DNA of 64,000 bases from NCBI RefSeq assembly GCF_947501225.1, contig NZ_CANMUW010000006.1, forward strand, positions 124,001 through 188,000. Reading direction: 5' to 3'. Made by a program: the position numbers and the translations under genes. Shown here piece after piece: positions 17,893 to 24,920 of this stretch. The notes under the pieces were generated by a model. It had not been told where the DNA came from. It did no database searches and worked only from the letters and a program-made list of their open reading frames with translations. The stretch comes from an uncultured Shewanella sp. GTDB lineage: Bacteria > Pseudomonadota > Gammaproteobacteria > Enterobacterales > Shewanellaceae. Numbering within the stretch: the stretch's first letter is position 1; each line of letters opens with the position of its first letter.

Positions 17893-17987
17893 GGAATGCT
17901 CCCCAAAATACCCTTGCCGCCACTCTCTGTTATAAAGAGTGCCCTTGAACCATAGGCTTTTTTTGAAAGAAGGGGTCAAGGCGGGGG
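17893..17987 (-). pseudogene. Second partial copy of the 6S RNA 3' end
   Basis: On the plus strand this starts GGAATGCTCCCCAAAATACC, exactly as the 3' end of the true 6S gene at 18211, and continues with the 6S-like CCCTTGAACC hairpin. Two short insertions lengthen the internal loops. No counterpart of the 6S 5' half is present, so it cannot fold as a full 6S RNA. Confidence 0.8.
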
Positions 17988-18016
17988 AGTTGCTGATTGG
18001 TTTAAGTGTTAGATAC

Positions 18017-18046
18017 AAAAAAGCCATCACTTGTCAGTGATGGCTT
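18017..18046 (-). terminator. Terminator after first partial 6S copy
   Basis: AAGCCATCACT pairs with AGTGATGGCTT around a 4-base loop, with a U run on the minus strand. The stem sequence differs from the other two terminators in the cluster. Confidence 0.82.
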
Positions 18047-18071
18047 GGTTGCTTCAACCTAAGTTGAATTT

Positions 18072-18137
18072 GGAATGCTCCCCAAAATACCGTTACTGGA
18101 GTAGCTCCTTGAACTATAAATGTTTCAGGGCGGGTAT
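18072..18137 (-). pseudogene. First partial copy of the 6S RNA 3' end
   Basis: The plus strand begins with the same GGAATGCTCCCCAAAATACC as the genuine 6S gene, then a weakened version of the CCTTGAAC hairpin, then GGCGGGTATG against GGCGGGTAAATG in the true gene. About 66 bases are recognisable; the 5' half of 6S is absent. Confidence 0.8.
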
Positions 18138-18169
18138 GTTGTTCGTTTTAATCCCATAAAATTCAGACA

Positions 18170-18206
18170 TAAAAAAGCCACTGTCTTAATTAACAGTGGC
18201 TTTCTT
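18170..18206 (-). terminator. Terminator of 6S RNA
   Basis: AAGCCACTGT and ACAGTGGCTT form a stem, with a U run on the minus strand directly after the 6S 3' end. Near-identical to the terminator at 17852-17887. Confidence 0.82.
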
Positions 18207-18210
18207 ATTT

Positions 18211-18397
18211 GGAATGCTCCCCAAAATACCGTTGCCGGCGTAAGCCCTTGAACCGTAGGTTCAAGGCGGGTAAATGATTATATCCTAAGGCTTCTCGATA
18301 CGAGCCGAGCTTGCACAATGTCAATAAAGCATTCACCCTGGGTTTGTAAATATCGGCACAGGGACATTGCCGACTGACGCATATACCAGGGAGCAAA
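18211..18397 (-). ncRNA. ssrS: 6S RNA
   Basis: About 187 bases between zapA and fau, the conserved gammaproteobacterial location. The minus strand has the 6S landmarks: GTGCCGATATTTAC near the 5' side, GCTCGGCTCGTATCGAGAAG, and the closing hairpin CCTTGAACCTACGGTTCAAGG. The 5' end (GCTCCC) pairs with the 3' end (GGGGAGC). 6S RNA mimics an open promoter and sequesters sigma-70 RNA polymerase in stationary phase. It is probably processed from a zapA-6S transcript. Ends are estimated from pairing and are uncertain by a few bases. Confidence 0.92.
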
Positions 18398-18461
18398 ACT
18401 GGTTATCGGGTTCACTCTTAAAGCGGGCGGACACCGAGTTAAAACAATCTATATCTATAGT

Positions 18462-18770
18462 TTAATCGTCTTTTGTCGAACGCTCAACGAGTGCGTTCTC
18501 TAAAGTTGATTGAAGCAAACCGATTTTATCATCCATCTGCTGAATATAATCTTGATTCTTCTGCTGTTCTTCCAACAACTCATAACCAATATTCAAGGCT
18601 GCCATAATGGCAATTTCTTCGCGACTCAAATTGTTGGTTCGGGTTTTCAGTGAACTCAACTGTTTTTCGAGGTTTTGTGCCACGTGCTGCAATGCCTCCT
18701 CTTGTCCTTGCGGGCAAGCGATAGAGTATGTACGGCCTAATAAGCTAATTTCAATAGCGTGGCTACTCAT
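18462..18770 (-). CDS. zapA: Cell division protein ZapA
   Basis: A 102-residue protein of the usual ZapA length. ZapA binds FtsZ and cross-links protofilaments at the division ring. The N-terminal beta-strand region IEISLLGRTYSIACPQGQEE and the helix SREEIAIMAALNIGYELLEEQ, followed by a C-terminal coiled coil, match the family. It is the gene immediately upstream of the 6S RNA gene, as in E. coli. It is transcribed divergently from the UPF0149 gene across a 640-base repeat-rich spacer. Confidence 0.95.
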   Translation of the reverse strand: MSSHAIEISLLGRTYSIACPQGQEEALQHVAQNLEKQLSSLKTRTNNLSREEIAIMAALNIGYELLEEQQKNQDYIQQMDDKIGLLQSTLENALVERSTKDD

Positions 18771-19049
18771 GACGCAAAGGGTCCTCTCTTCTGGCTCTTG
18801 AGCGGACTATATCGGTCTGTCTGGCAAAGTGCAACATGAGGAAGCGCTAAGATGCTCCATATTAGATTAAATGTTGTTTAGATAACCTAAAGCTGAATAG
18901 ATAACGCCCAGTTTCCAAGAAAAGCCGCTAAGATGCTCCAGATTGGCTAGTTTCAAAACGGTTTGTTTAGATAACCAAATAGCGCATGAAAAGCGCATGA
19001 ATAAAGGGAGAAGAGTCAATGGCATGGGTGATAGCGGTAAGCAAAGAAG

Positions 19050-19085
19050 CTATAAGCGGTAAGTTGTAAGTGATAAGTAAGAGCA
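19050..19085. repeat. Heptanucleotide run, inverted orientation
   Basis: GTAAGTT, GTAAGTG, ATAAGTA are complement-strand versions of the CTTACAR units found elsewhere. A short CAACAG triplet run follows. Confidence 0.55.
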
Positions 19086-19133
19086 ACAACAGCAACAGCA
19101 ACAGCAGGGTGAGGACGCTCGGAGCGCTTTTAT

Positions 19134-19156
19134 GTAGGAGCGGCTTTAGCCGCGAA
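19134..19156 (+). repeat. REP element (GTAG head)
   Basis: A copy of GTAGGAGCGGCTTTAGCCGC plus GAA, lying between two heptanucleotide runs upstream of the UPF0149 gene. Confidence 0.85.
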
Positions 19157-19219
19157 TGTTTAGGTGGCGAGGTTCTAGCCACGAGGTAAAAGCTTTAGCT
19201 CGTGGCCTTGATAGCTTTA

Positions 19220-19290
19220 TCTTGTACTTACAGCTTAAAACTTACGACTTAAAACTCTCTTCGCTCTGTCTTGAACTTACAACTTATCAC
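19220..19290. repeat. Degenerate heptanucleotide run
   Basis: Units such as CTTACAG, CTTAAAA, CTTACGA and CTTAAAA, and later CTTACAA and CTTATCA, keep a 7-base period with interruptions. Confidence 0.6.
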
Positions 19291-19411
19291 TTCCTTTAGC
19301 GCCTCTGGATACAAAAGCGTTCCGATGTCGGTGTTGTGCATCGCTTTTCTTGGTCGAACGTCTCACTTCTGCTAGCATGTGTACCAGTATTTTTTGCTTT
19401 CGGACACAGTT

Positions 19412-19978
19412 ATGGCTACCCCTCCATCTTTACGTATAGACAACTTAATGGCTGCATTAGATGCGGCAGAAATTGGTCAGCAACCGGTTGAGGTCCACGG
19501 TGCGCTGGTGGGCTTGATTTGCGGCGGTGTCGAGCAGTCAAGAAGAGAGTGGAATAGTGCATTTCTCGAGTTGATCAATGATGGTCAGCCGCTGCCGGAA
19601 ACTCTGCAGCAACTCATCGATGAACTCTACAAGGATACGCTGACAAGACTGTCGGATATCGATTTTGGCTTTACTCCTATGCTGCCTGAAGAGGAGGAGC
19701 CCCTGGCCAAGCGTGTCGAGGCTCTCTCCCTGTGGGTGCAAAGCTTCCTTACCGGTATCGCGATCGTCCAGCCAAAGCTGAACAAGGCATCGGGTGATGT
19801 GCAGGAGGTCATAAAAGATCTTGCCGAGATCGCCCTGGTCGAATTCGATGTCGCCGATGATGAAGAGTCCGAAGCCGCGTATATGGAGCTGATGGAGTTC
19901 TCTAAGATGGCGGCCTTGCTCTGCTACTCAGAGTTCGGTCCCGAGCCCTCAGATCCAGATGAGACTATTATCCACTAG
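19412..19978 (+). CDS. UPF0149 (YgfB) family protein
   Basis: A 188-residue acidic, all-helical soluble protein from the ATG at 19412; an earlier in-frame start would add 11 unconserved residues. The blocks VHGALVGLICGG and LSLWVQSFLTGI are typical of the YgfB/UPF0149 family. It sits at the head of the ubiH-ubiI neighbourhood as in E. coli, where pepP lies between it and ubiH. Here pepP is absent from that place and only 130 bases separate the two genes. Biochemical function is not established for most members. Confidence 0.9.
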   Translation: MATPPSLRIDNLMAALDAAEIGQQPVEVHGALVGLICGGVEQSRREWNSAFLELINDGQPLPETLQQLIDELYKDTLTRLSDIDFGFTPMLPEEEEPLAKRVEALSLWVQSFLTGIAIVQPKLNKASGDVQEVIKDLAEIALVEFDVADDEESEAAYMELMEFSKMAALLCYSEFGPEPSDPDETIIH

Positions 19979-20107
19979 CCGAGTTGAGGCGCGATAGAAG
20001 TAAAACAGATTTTGTCGTGCCTCGCTTATCGTACTGTGCTTAGTGTGCGTAACTGACCTTACAGTGAAAGTCGTAAACCTGAAGCTTTGGTGTAGTAGAG
20101 AATTTCA

Positions 20108-21355
20108 ATGAAAGCTCAAACTGAACAAGATGGCAGCTCAAATATCAATGTTGTCGATGTCGCTATCGTTGGCGGCGCCATGGCCGGGGCGACCTTAGCC
20201 CTGGGGTTAAAGCGGCTTGCCAAAGATCTTAACAGGCCCCTCAAGGTGGCGCTTATCGAGGCTCACCGCCCCGACGACAAGCATCCGGGGTTTGACGCGC
20301 GCTCAATTGCCGTCGCCCACGGCTCCATCTTCGAGCTGAATCGACTCGGTATCTGGCCTAAGATTGCCCACCTTGGCACGCCGATAGAGAATATCCATGT
20401 CTCTGACCGTGGCCACTGCGGCATGACAGAACTCAACGCCGATGATCTCCATCTCAAGTACCTGGGGCAGGTGGTCGAACTGGAGCAGGTGGGGCAGGTG
20501 CTGTTTAAGCTGCTTACCGACAGCGATGTCGAACTCTACTGCCCGGCCAAACTCGCCTCGGTGGAGGCGCAAACCGATGCTCAACTGCTGACACTGGACG
20601 ATGGCACTCAAATCAGCGCCTCACTGCTGGTCGCCGCCGATGGGGTCAACTCCAGGGTGAGGGAGGCATTTAACCAGCCGCTGGAGCAGGTCGACTTCGA
20701 TCAGGTGGCCATCATTGCCAACATTGAAACCGACCGGCCTCATGAGCTGTGGGCCTACGAACGATTTACCAACTCAGGTCCGCTGGCGATTCTTCCCATG
20801 GCGAACGCTAAAGGGGTAAACAGGCTTTCTCTGGTGTGGGCACTGCGACCCGATGAGGCCGAGCGGTTGATGTCGGTCCCCACCGATACGTTCCTGACCG
20901 AGCTGCAGCAGGCCTTTGGTTATCGCGCCGGCCGGTTTACCGGCATGGGTGAACGTCACTCCTATCCCTTGCTGCTCACCCATATGCCCAGACCCATCTA
21001 TCATCGCACCGTCTTTATCGGAAATGCGGCGCAGACCTTGCACCCCATCGCGGGGCAGGGATTCAACTTAGGCTTGAGAGATCTGGTGAGTCTGCTCGAG
21101 GTGCTGAAACAGGCCATAGAGGGTGAAGCGGGTGAGTTGCCGGATCTTGGCGGCGCCGATGTGATCCATAAATATCTGCAGAGCCGGGAAGCGGACCGAA
21201 GCAGCACCATGACCAACATCGAGTTTCTGGTGCGGGGCTTCTCTAACGATTATTGGCCGCTGGTCGCGGGGCGAAATCTGGCTTTGAGGCTACTGTCTTG
21301 GTTGCCGCCACTGAAGACGCCTGTCGCGCGCACAGCTATGGGGTGGAGAACATAA
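20108..21355 (+). CDS. ubiH: 2-octaprenyl-6-methoxyphenol hydroxylase UbiH
   Basis: A 415-residue FAD-dependent aromatic hydroxylase of ubiquinone biosynthesis. The N-terminal FAD-binding motif is VAIVGGAMAGATLAL (GxGxxG-like), the middle motif LVAADGVNSRVRE has the conserved DG, and the second FAD motif is FIGNAAQTLHPIAGQGFNLGLRD. UbiH is assigned rather than UbiI because it is the first gene of the ubiH-ubiI pair, as in related genomes. It is a soluble or membrane-associated member of the Ubi complex. About 100 bases separate it from ubiI; co-transcription is likely. Confidence 0.9.
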   Translation: MKAQTEQDGSSNINVVDVAIVGGAMAGATLALGLKRLAKDLNRPLKVALIEAHRPDDKHPGFDARSIAVAHGSIFELNRLGIWPKIAHLGTPIENIHVSDRGHCGMTELNADDLHLKYLGQVVELEQVGQVLFKLLTDSDVELYCPAKLASVEAQTDAQLLTLDDGTQISASLLVAADGVNSRVREAFNQPLEQVDFDQVAIIANIETDRPHELWAYERFTNSGPLAILPMANAKGVNRLSLVWALRPDEAERLMSVPTDTFLTELQQAFGYRAGRFTGMGERHSYPLLLTHMPRPIYHRTVFIGNAAQTLHPIAGQGFNLGLRDLVSLLEVLKQAIEGEAGELPDLGGADVIHKYLQSREADRSSTMTNIEFLVRGFSNDYWPLVAGRNLALRLLSWLPPLKTPVARTAMGWRT

Positions 21356-21455
21356 GTCCGCCGGGTTTAAAACCCCGGCTTGAACATTCACGCTGAGCTG
21401 AGCGTTGAGTACTGGCTTTGCAGAATCATAAGTGTTTACTTTTAAGGAAATCTAA

Positions 21456-22670
21456 ATGTTGAGTTCACAAACCTATGATGTCGCCATAATCGGCGGAGGA
21501 ATGGTCGGGCTGGCTACCGCAATCGGGCTGGCAATGGAAGAGTTACGGGTCGTGGTTATCGATGCCGGTGAAACTCATGCCGTCTCGGGCGAAGCAAGGC
21601 TGAGGGTGAGTGCAATCAACAAGGCGAGCCAGCGACTGCTGCAAAATCTTGGCGCCTGGAGTTACCTGGACGGTGAACGCCTCAGTCCCTACCAGAAAAT
21701 GGAGGTGTGGGATAAAGACAGCCTGGGGAAAATTGGTTTCGATGCCCACTCCCTGAGCGAGCAGCACCTTGGCAGCATCATAGAAAATGACAATATCAGC
21801 TTTGCTCTTGCCAAGCGGGCTGCGGAGTTTGACGAAATTACCCATTTGGAAAATCACAGGCTCGATAAGATTGCCTTCGGTGAGCGCGAAGCCTGGCTGA
21901 CGCTGGATAACGGCGACAACCTCAGCGCCGCCCTGGTCATAGGCGCAGACGGCGCCAACTCCTGGGTACGCGAGCAGTGCAAGATCCCGATGACCTTCTG
22001 GGACTATGGCCACCATGCCGTCGTCGCCAGCATACGCACCGAGATCCCCCACCTGGACACGGCGAGGCAGGTCTTTCTGGATGAGGGGCCACTGGCCTTC
22101 CTGCCCCTGTATGAAAACAACCTCTGCTCTATCGTCTGGTCTGTGCCACCGGCAAAGGCTAACTCTCTGCTCGAGGCCGACAAGCAGGAGTTTGAGCGCA
22201 CCCTTACCGCCGAGTTCGATGGCCGCATGGGGATGTGCCACTTAGAGGGTAAGCCTCAGGCGTTTCCACTCAGAATGCGTTATGCCCGCCACTTCGCCCG
22301 TCACCGCCTGTTACTGGCCGGCGATGCGGCGCACACCATACACCCGTTGGCGGGGCAGGGGGTTAACTTAGGCTTTTTGGATGCGGCGGCGATCATCGAG
22401 ACCATTGGCGAGTTAAAGCTCGATGGCAAAGATATCGGCGACTACAGCAACCTGCGCTCACTCGAGCGCTGGAGAAAGGCCGACGCCCTGGAGATGATTG
22501 CGGCGATGGAGGGCTTTAAACGCCTCTTCGAGGGCAGCAATCCGGTCAAGAAGGCCCTGCGGGATTTCGGTCTTAATTTGGTCGATAATCTTTCTCCTGT
22601 GAAAACACTGTTTATGCAGCAGGCCATGGGTAATAAAAACAGCCTACCCAAACTCTGCAAAGCAGAATAG
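21456..22670 (+). CDS. ubiI: Ubiquinone biosynthesis FAD hydroxylase UbiI (VisC)
   Basis: A 404-residue paralogue of UbiH in the same flavoprotein family; UbiI performs C5 hydroxylation of the ring in aerobic ubiquinone synthesis. Landmarks are VAIIGGGMVGLATAIGL at the N-terminus, VIGADGANSWVRE in the middle and LLAGDAAHTIHPLAGQGVNLGFLDA for the second FAD contact. The gene order ubiH-ubiI-gcvT matches E. coli. No terminator is evident before the gcvT promoter region, so some read-through is possible. Confidence 0.9.
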   Translation: MLSSQTYDVAIIGGGMVGLATAIGLAMEELRVVVIDAGETHAVSGEARLRVSAINKASQRLLQNLGAWSYLDGERLSPYQKMEVWDKDSLGKIGFDAHSLSEQHLGSIIENDNISFALAKRAAEFDEITHLENHRLDKIAFGEREAWLTLDNGDNLSAALVIGADGANSWVREQCKIPMTFWDYGHHAVVASIRTEIPHLDTARQVFLDEGPLAFLPLYENNLCSIVWSVPPAKANSLLEADKQEFERTLTAEFDGRMGMCHLEGKPQAFPLRMRYARHFARHRLLLAGDAAHTIHPLAGQGVNLGFLDAAAIIETIGELKLDGKDIGDYSNLRSLERWRKADALEMIAAMEGFKRLFEGSNPVKKALRDFGLNLVDNLSPVKTLFMQQAMGNKNSLPKLCKAE

Positions 22671-22814
22671 GGGCTCTGTTGAACAGGATTAATAATCCAA
22701 ATTTTTCAGTAAGTTGTTAGTGCTTTATTTGAAAGCCTGTTTGAGCATGTAAAAAAACTACATGTTTAACATGAGAAAAAGTAATGACTGAATCGTTCGG
22801 ATTAGAAAATTCTC

Positions 22815-22845
22815 TTGTATACAAAACTGTGACGCAAGGTATAAT
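22815..22845 (+). promoter_or_regulatory. Putative gcvT promoter
   Basis: A consensus -10 box TATAAT (22840-22845) follows a weak -35 TTGTAT (22815-22820) with long, 19-base spacing. Transcripts would carry a leader of about 130 bases before gcvT. No glycine-riboswitch core was recognised in that leader. Confidence 0.45.
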
Positions 22846-22982
22846 TTCGCCGCATTTTGATACCTTGCAAAGATCTCTGTTCGACGCGATAGAGGTAAGC
22901 TTTATCTTTGCAATCACATCCTGGCAGTGATGTTCCCTACGCCAGGCAAAGACCCGAAAAGGGCCACAAAGAAGAGATAATA

Positions 22983-24077
22983 ATGGCTAATAAAACTGTA
23001 CTCTTTAATAAGCACCTGGAATCTGACGCCAAGATGGTCGACTTTCATGGTTGGGATATGCCGCTTAACTATGGTTCTCAGATCGAAGAGCATCACGCGG
23101 TTCGTCAAGATGCCGGTATGTTTGACGTGTCACACATGACCGTCGTCGATGTGACCGGTGTTGACGCCTGTGCTTTCCTGCGTAAATTATTAGCGAACGA
23201 TGTCGCTAAGCTTAAGGTTCCCGGTAAGGCGCTATATGGCGGCATGCTGGACCATAACGCTGGCGTGATTGACGACCTGATCACCTATTATCTTTCCGAT
23301 ACCCATTACCGCATCGTGGTTAACTCAGCCACACGTGAAAAAGATCTGGCCTGGATTGCCGAGCAGGTTAAAGGCTTCGACGTGACTATTACTGAGCGTC
23401 CTGAGCTTGCCATGATCGCCGTACAGGGCCCCAATGCCAAGGCGAAGGCCGCTAAGGTATTTAACGACGCACAAAATGCGGCCGTCGAAGGGATGAAGCC
23501 ATTTTTCGGAGTGCAAGCCGATTCACTCTTTATCGCCACCACAGGTTACACCGGCGAAACCGGTTATGAGATCATCGTACCCGAGGCAGAAGCCGAAGCA
23601 CTATGGCAGGCACTGTTAGACGCCGGCGTTAAGCCTTGTGGACTCGGTGCCCGTGATACCCTTCGTTTAGAAGCCGGTATGAACCTCTATGGTCTGGATA
23701 TGGACGAAACGGTTAATCCGTTAGCGGCCAACATGGGCTGGACCATTGCATGGGAGCCACAGGACCGTGACTTCAACGGCCGTGAAGTGCTGGCCGCGAT
23801 TAAAGCCGCCGGTACCGAGAAGCTGGTTGGCCTTATCATGGAAGCCAAAGGCGTTATCCGTCCGGGTATGTCGGTATTTTTCACCGACGGCGAAGGTGTA
23901 GAGCAGCAGGGCACCATTACCAGCGGCACCTTCTCGCCGACTCTGGGCTACTCTATTGCCATGGCTCGCGTACCGAGAAGCATAGGTGATACGGCTGAAG
24001 TCGAAATGCGTAAGAAGCGTGTCTCTGTTAAGGTTGTTGCCCCAAGCTTTGTGCGCAACGGTAAACAAGCTTTTTAA
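22983..24077 (+). CDS. gcvT: Glycine cleavage system aminomethyltransferase (T protein)
   Basis: A 364-residue T protein, normal length. It transfers the methylene group from aminomethyl-lipoyl GcvH to tetrahydrofolate and releases ammonia. Landmarks are [23 protein letters not shown] near the start, [16 protein letters not shown] and [18 protein letters not shown]. The ATG at 22983 is chosen over an upstream in-frame start because [13 protein letters not shown] is the family N-terminus and AAGAAGAG-type pairing sequence precedes it. First gene of gcvT-gcvH-gcvP; the two spacers (305 and 148 bases) are unusually long and hold repeats and a hairpin. Confidence 0.97.
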   Translation: MANKTVLFNKHLESDAKMVDFHGWDMPLNYGSQIEEHHAVRQDAGMFDVSHMTVVDVTGVDACAFLRKLLANDVAKLKVPGKALYGGMLDHNAGVIDDLITYYLSDTHYRIVVNSATREKDLAWIAEQVKGFDVTITERPELAMIAVQGPNAKAKAAKVFNDAQNAAVEGMKPFFGVQADSLFIATTGYTGETGYEIIVPEAEAEALWQALLDAGVKPCGLGARDTLRLEAGMNLYGLDMDETVNPLAANMGWTIAWEPQDRDFNGREVLAAIKAAGTEKLVGLIMEAKGVIRPGMSVFFTDGEGVEQQGTITSGTFSPTLGYSIAMARVPRSIGDTAEVEMRKKRVSVKVVAPSFVRNGKQAF

Positions 24078-24120
24078 TTTTTCTGGCTTAATACTGGTTA
24101 TTTCGTCCTACTTTGTTGTC

Positions 24121-24157
24121 GCCAGTGCTCATTGATACGTATCAACTGCGCGCTGGC
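24121..24157. repeat. Hairpin with conserved apex between gcvT and gcvH
   Basis: GCCAG (24121-24125) pairs with CTGGC (24153-24157) around an apex reading GCTCATTGATACGTATCAA, which includes the perfect palindrome TTGATACGTATCAA. The apex resembles those of two hairpins downstream of gcvP (27847 and 27977), although the stems differ. Confidence 0.6.
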
Positions 24158-24314
24158 TCCTAAAATTAGAACGAAATTCCTGCGTATTAACCGCAGAAAA
24201 TGAGTTAGTAGAACAGATAGTAGAGTTAGTGGTGGTGAGTTTTTTGTCGTCTGTGGTCTTAGATGCACTCCAAGAGTGCGCAGGCTCCTAAAACGTGAGC
24301 GAAACACCTGCTAA
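24155..24314. repeat. Pair of about 30-base direct repeats between gcvT and gcvH
   Basis: GGCTCCTAAAATTAGAACGA at 24155 and GGCTCCTAAAACGTGAGCGA at 24283 are followed by AATTCCTGC and AACACCTGC respectively. The two units lie about 128 bases apart, each preceded by a short hairpin. They fill most of the gcvT-gcvH spacer; no coding sequence is seen. Confidence 0.6.
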
Positions 24315-24382
24315 TTCGAACGATAAATCAGTATATTGTCTTACGAATAAAAATTTAGATAACGGAATAAGGATTAACAATA

Positions 24383-24772
24383 ATGAGCAACATTCCAGCT
24401 GAATTGAAATACGCTTCTTCTCACGAGTGGATCCGTAAGGAAGAGGACGGTAGCTATACCGTTGGTATCAGTGAGCATGCACAGGAGCTTCTTGGTGACA
24501 TGGTTTTCGTTGAGCTTCCAGAAGTTGGCGATACCGTCAGTGCCGGTGAAGACTGTGCCGTTGCCGAGTCTGTAAAGGCGGCTTCAGACATCTACGCACC
24601 GCTGTCAGGTGAAGTACTTGCCATTAACGAAGCACTCGAAGACTCTCCTGAGCTGGTAAACAGCGATGCGTTCGGTGACGGTTGGTTCTTCCGCGTGATG
24701 CCAAGCGATGTTGCCGAAATCGACAGCCTGCTCGATGCAGAAGGCTACCAAGCCGTTATCGACGAAGAGTAA
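24383..24772 (+). CDS. gcvH: Glycine cleavage system H protein
   Basis: A 129-residue lipoyl carrier protein, normal length. Its lipoyl arm shuttles the aminomethyl group from GcvP to GcvT and electrons to dihydrolipoamide dehydrogenase. The lipoylated lysine is residue 65 in the motif [11 protein letters not shown], and [10 protein letters not shown] is the usual N-terminal strand. It is flanked by a repeat-filled spacer upstream and a hairpin downstream, which may adjust its expression relative to the enzymes on either side. Confidence 0.97.
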   Translation: MSNIPAELKYASSHEWIRKEEDGSYTVGISEHAQELLGDMVFVELPEVGDTVSAGEDCAVAESVKAASDIYAPLSGEVLAINEALEDSPELVNSDAFGDGWFFRVMPSDVAEIDSLLDAEGYQAVIDEE

Positions 24773-24785
24773 TCGCCGATTGAAG

Positions 24786-24817
24786 ACAAAGCCTCATATC
24801 AAAATATGGGGCTTTGT
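24786..24817 (+). terminator. Attenuator-like hairpin between gcvH and gcvP
   Basis: ACAAAGCCTCATAT pairs with ATATGGGGCTTTGT, one wobble, with a short interrupted T tract. It lies inside the operon and may act as a partial terminator or a 3' stabiliser for gcvH mRNA. Confidence 0.6.
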
Positions 24818-24920
24818 TCGTTATACCGCTTCAAATTGCTAAATCAAACTAATCAAAAATGAGACCGGTAACTCCGCCCCCCTACAGGCTGGATATCGGC
24901 AAAAACGGAACCAGGTTATC

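Larger units (their letters stand above)
18771..19411. other. Repeat-rich spacer between zapA and UPF0149 gene
   Basis: No gene is supported. The stretch holds short heptanucleotide runs, a REP element and two similar segments reading GCCGCTAAGATGCTCC or GCGCTAAGATGCTCC near 18845 and 18926. Promoters for zapA and for the UPF0149 gene must lie at its two ends. Confidence 0.6.

Noticed and set aside
18967..19182. 71-codon minus-strand frame with a poly-Leu run
   Set aside because: It is the translation of a REP, a heptanucleotide run and a CAACAG triplet run; the Leu run is a repeat artefact.
22846..22982. Possible glycine riboswitch before gcvT
   Set aside because: The leader lacks the conserved glycine-aptamer core; only a promoter-like sequence could be supported. 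An Infernal run with the glycine riboswitch model would settle it.
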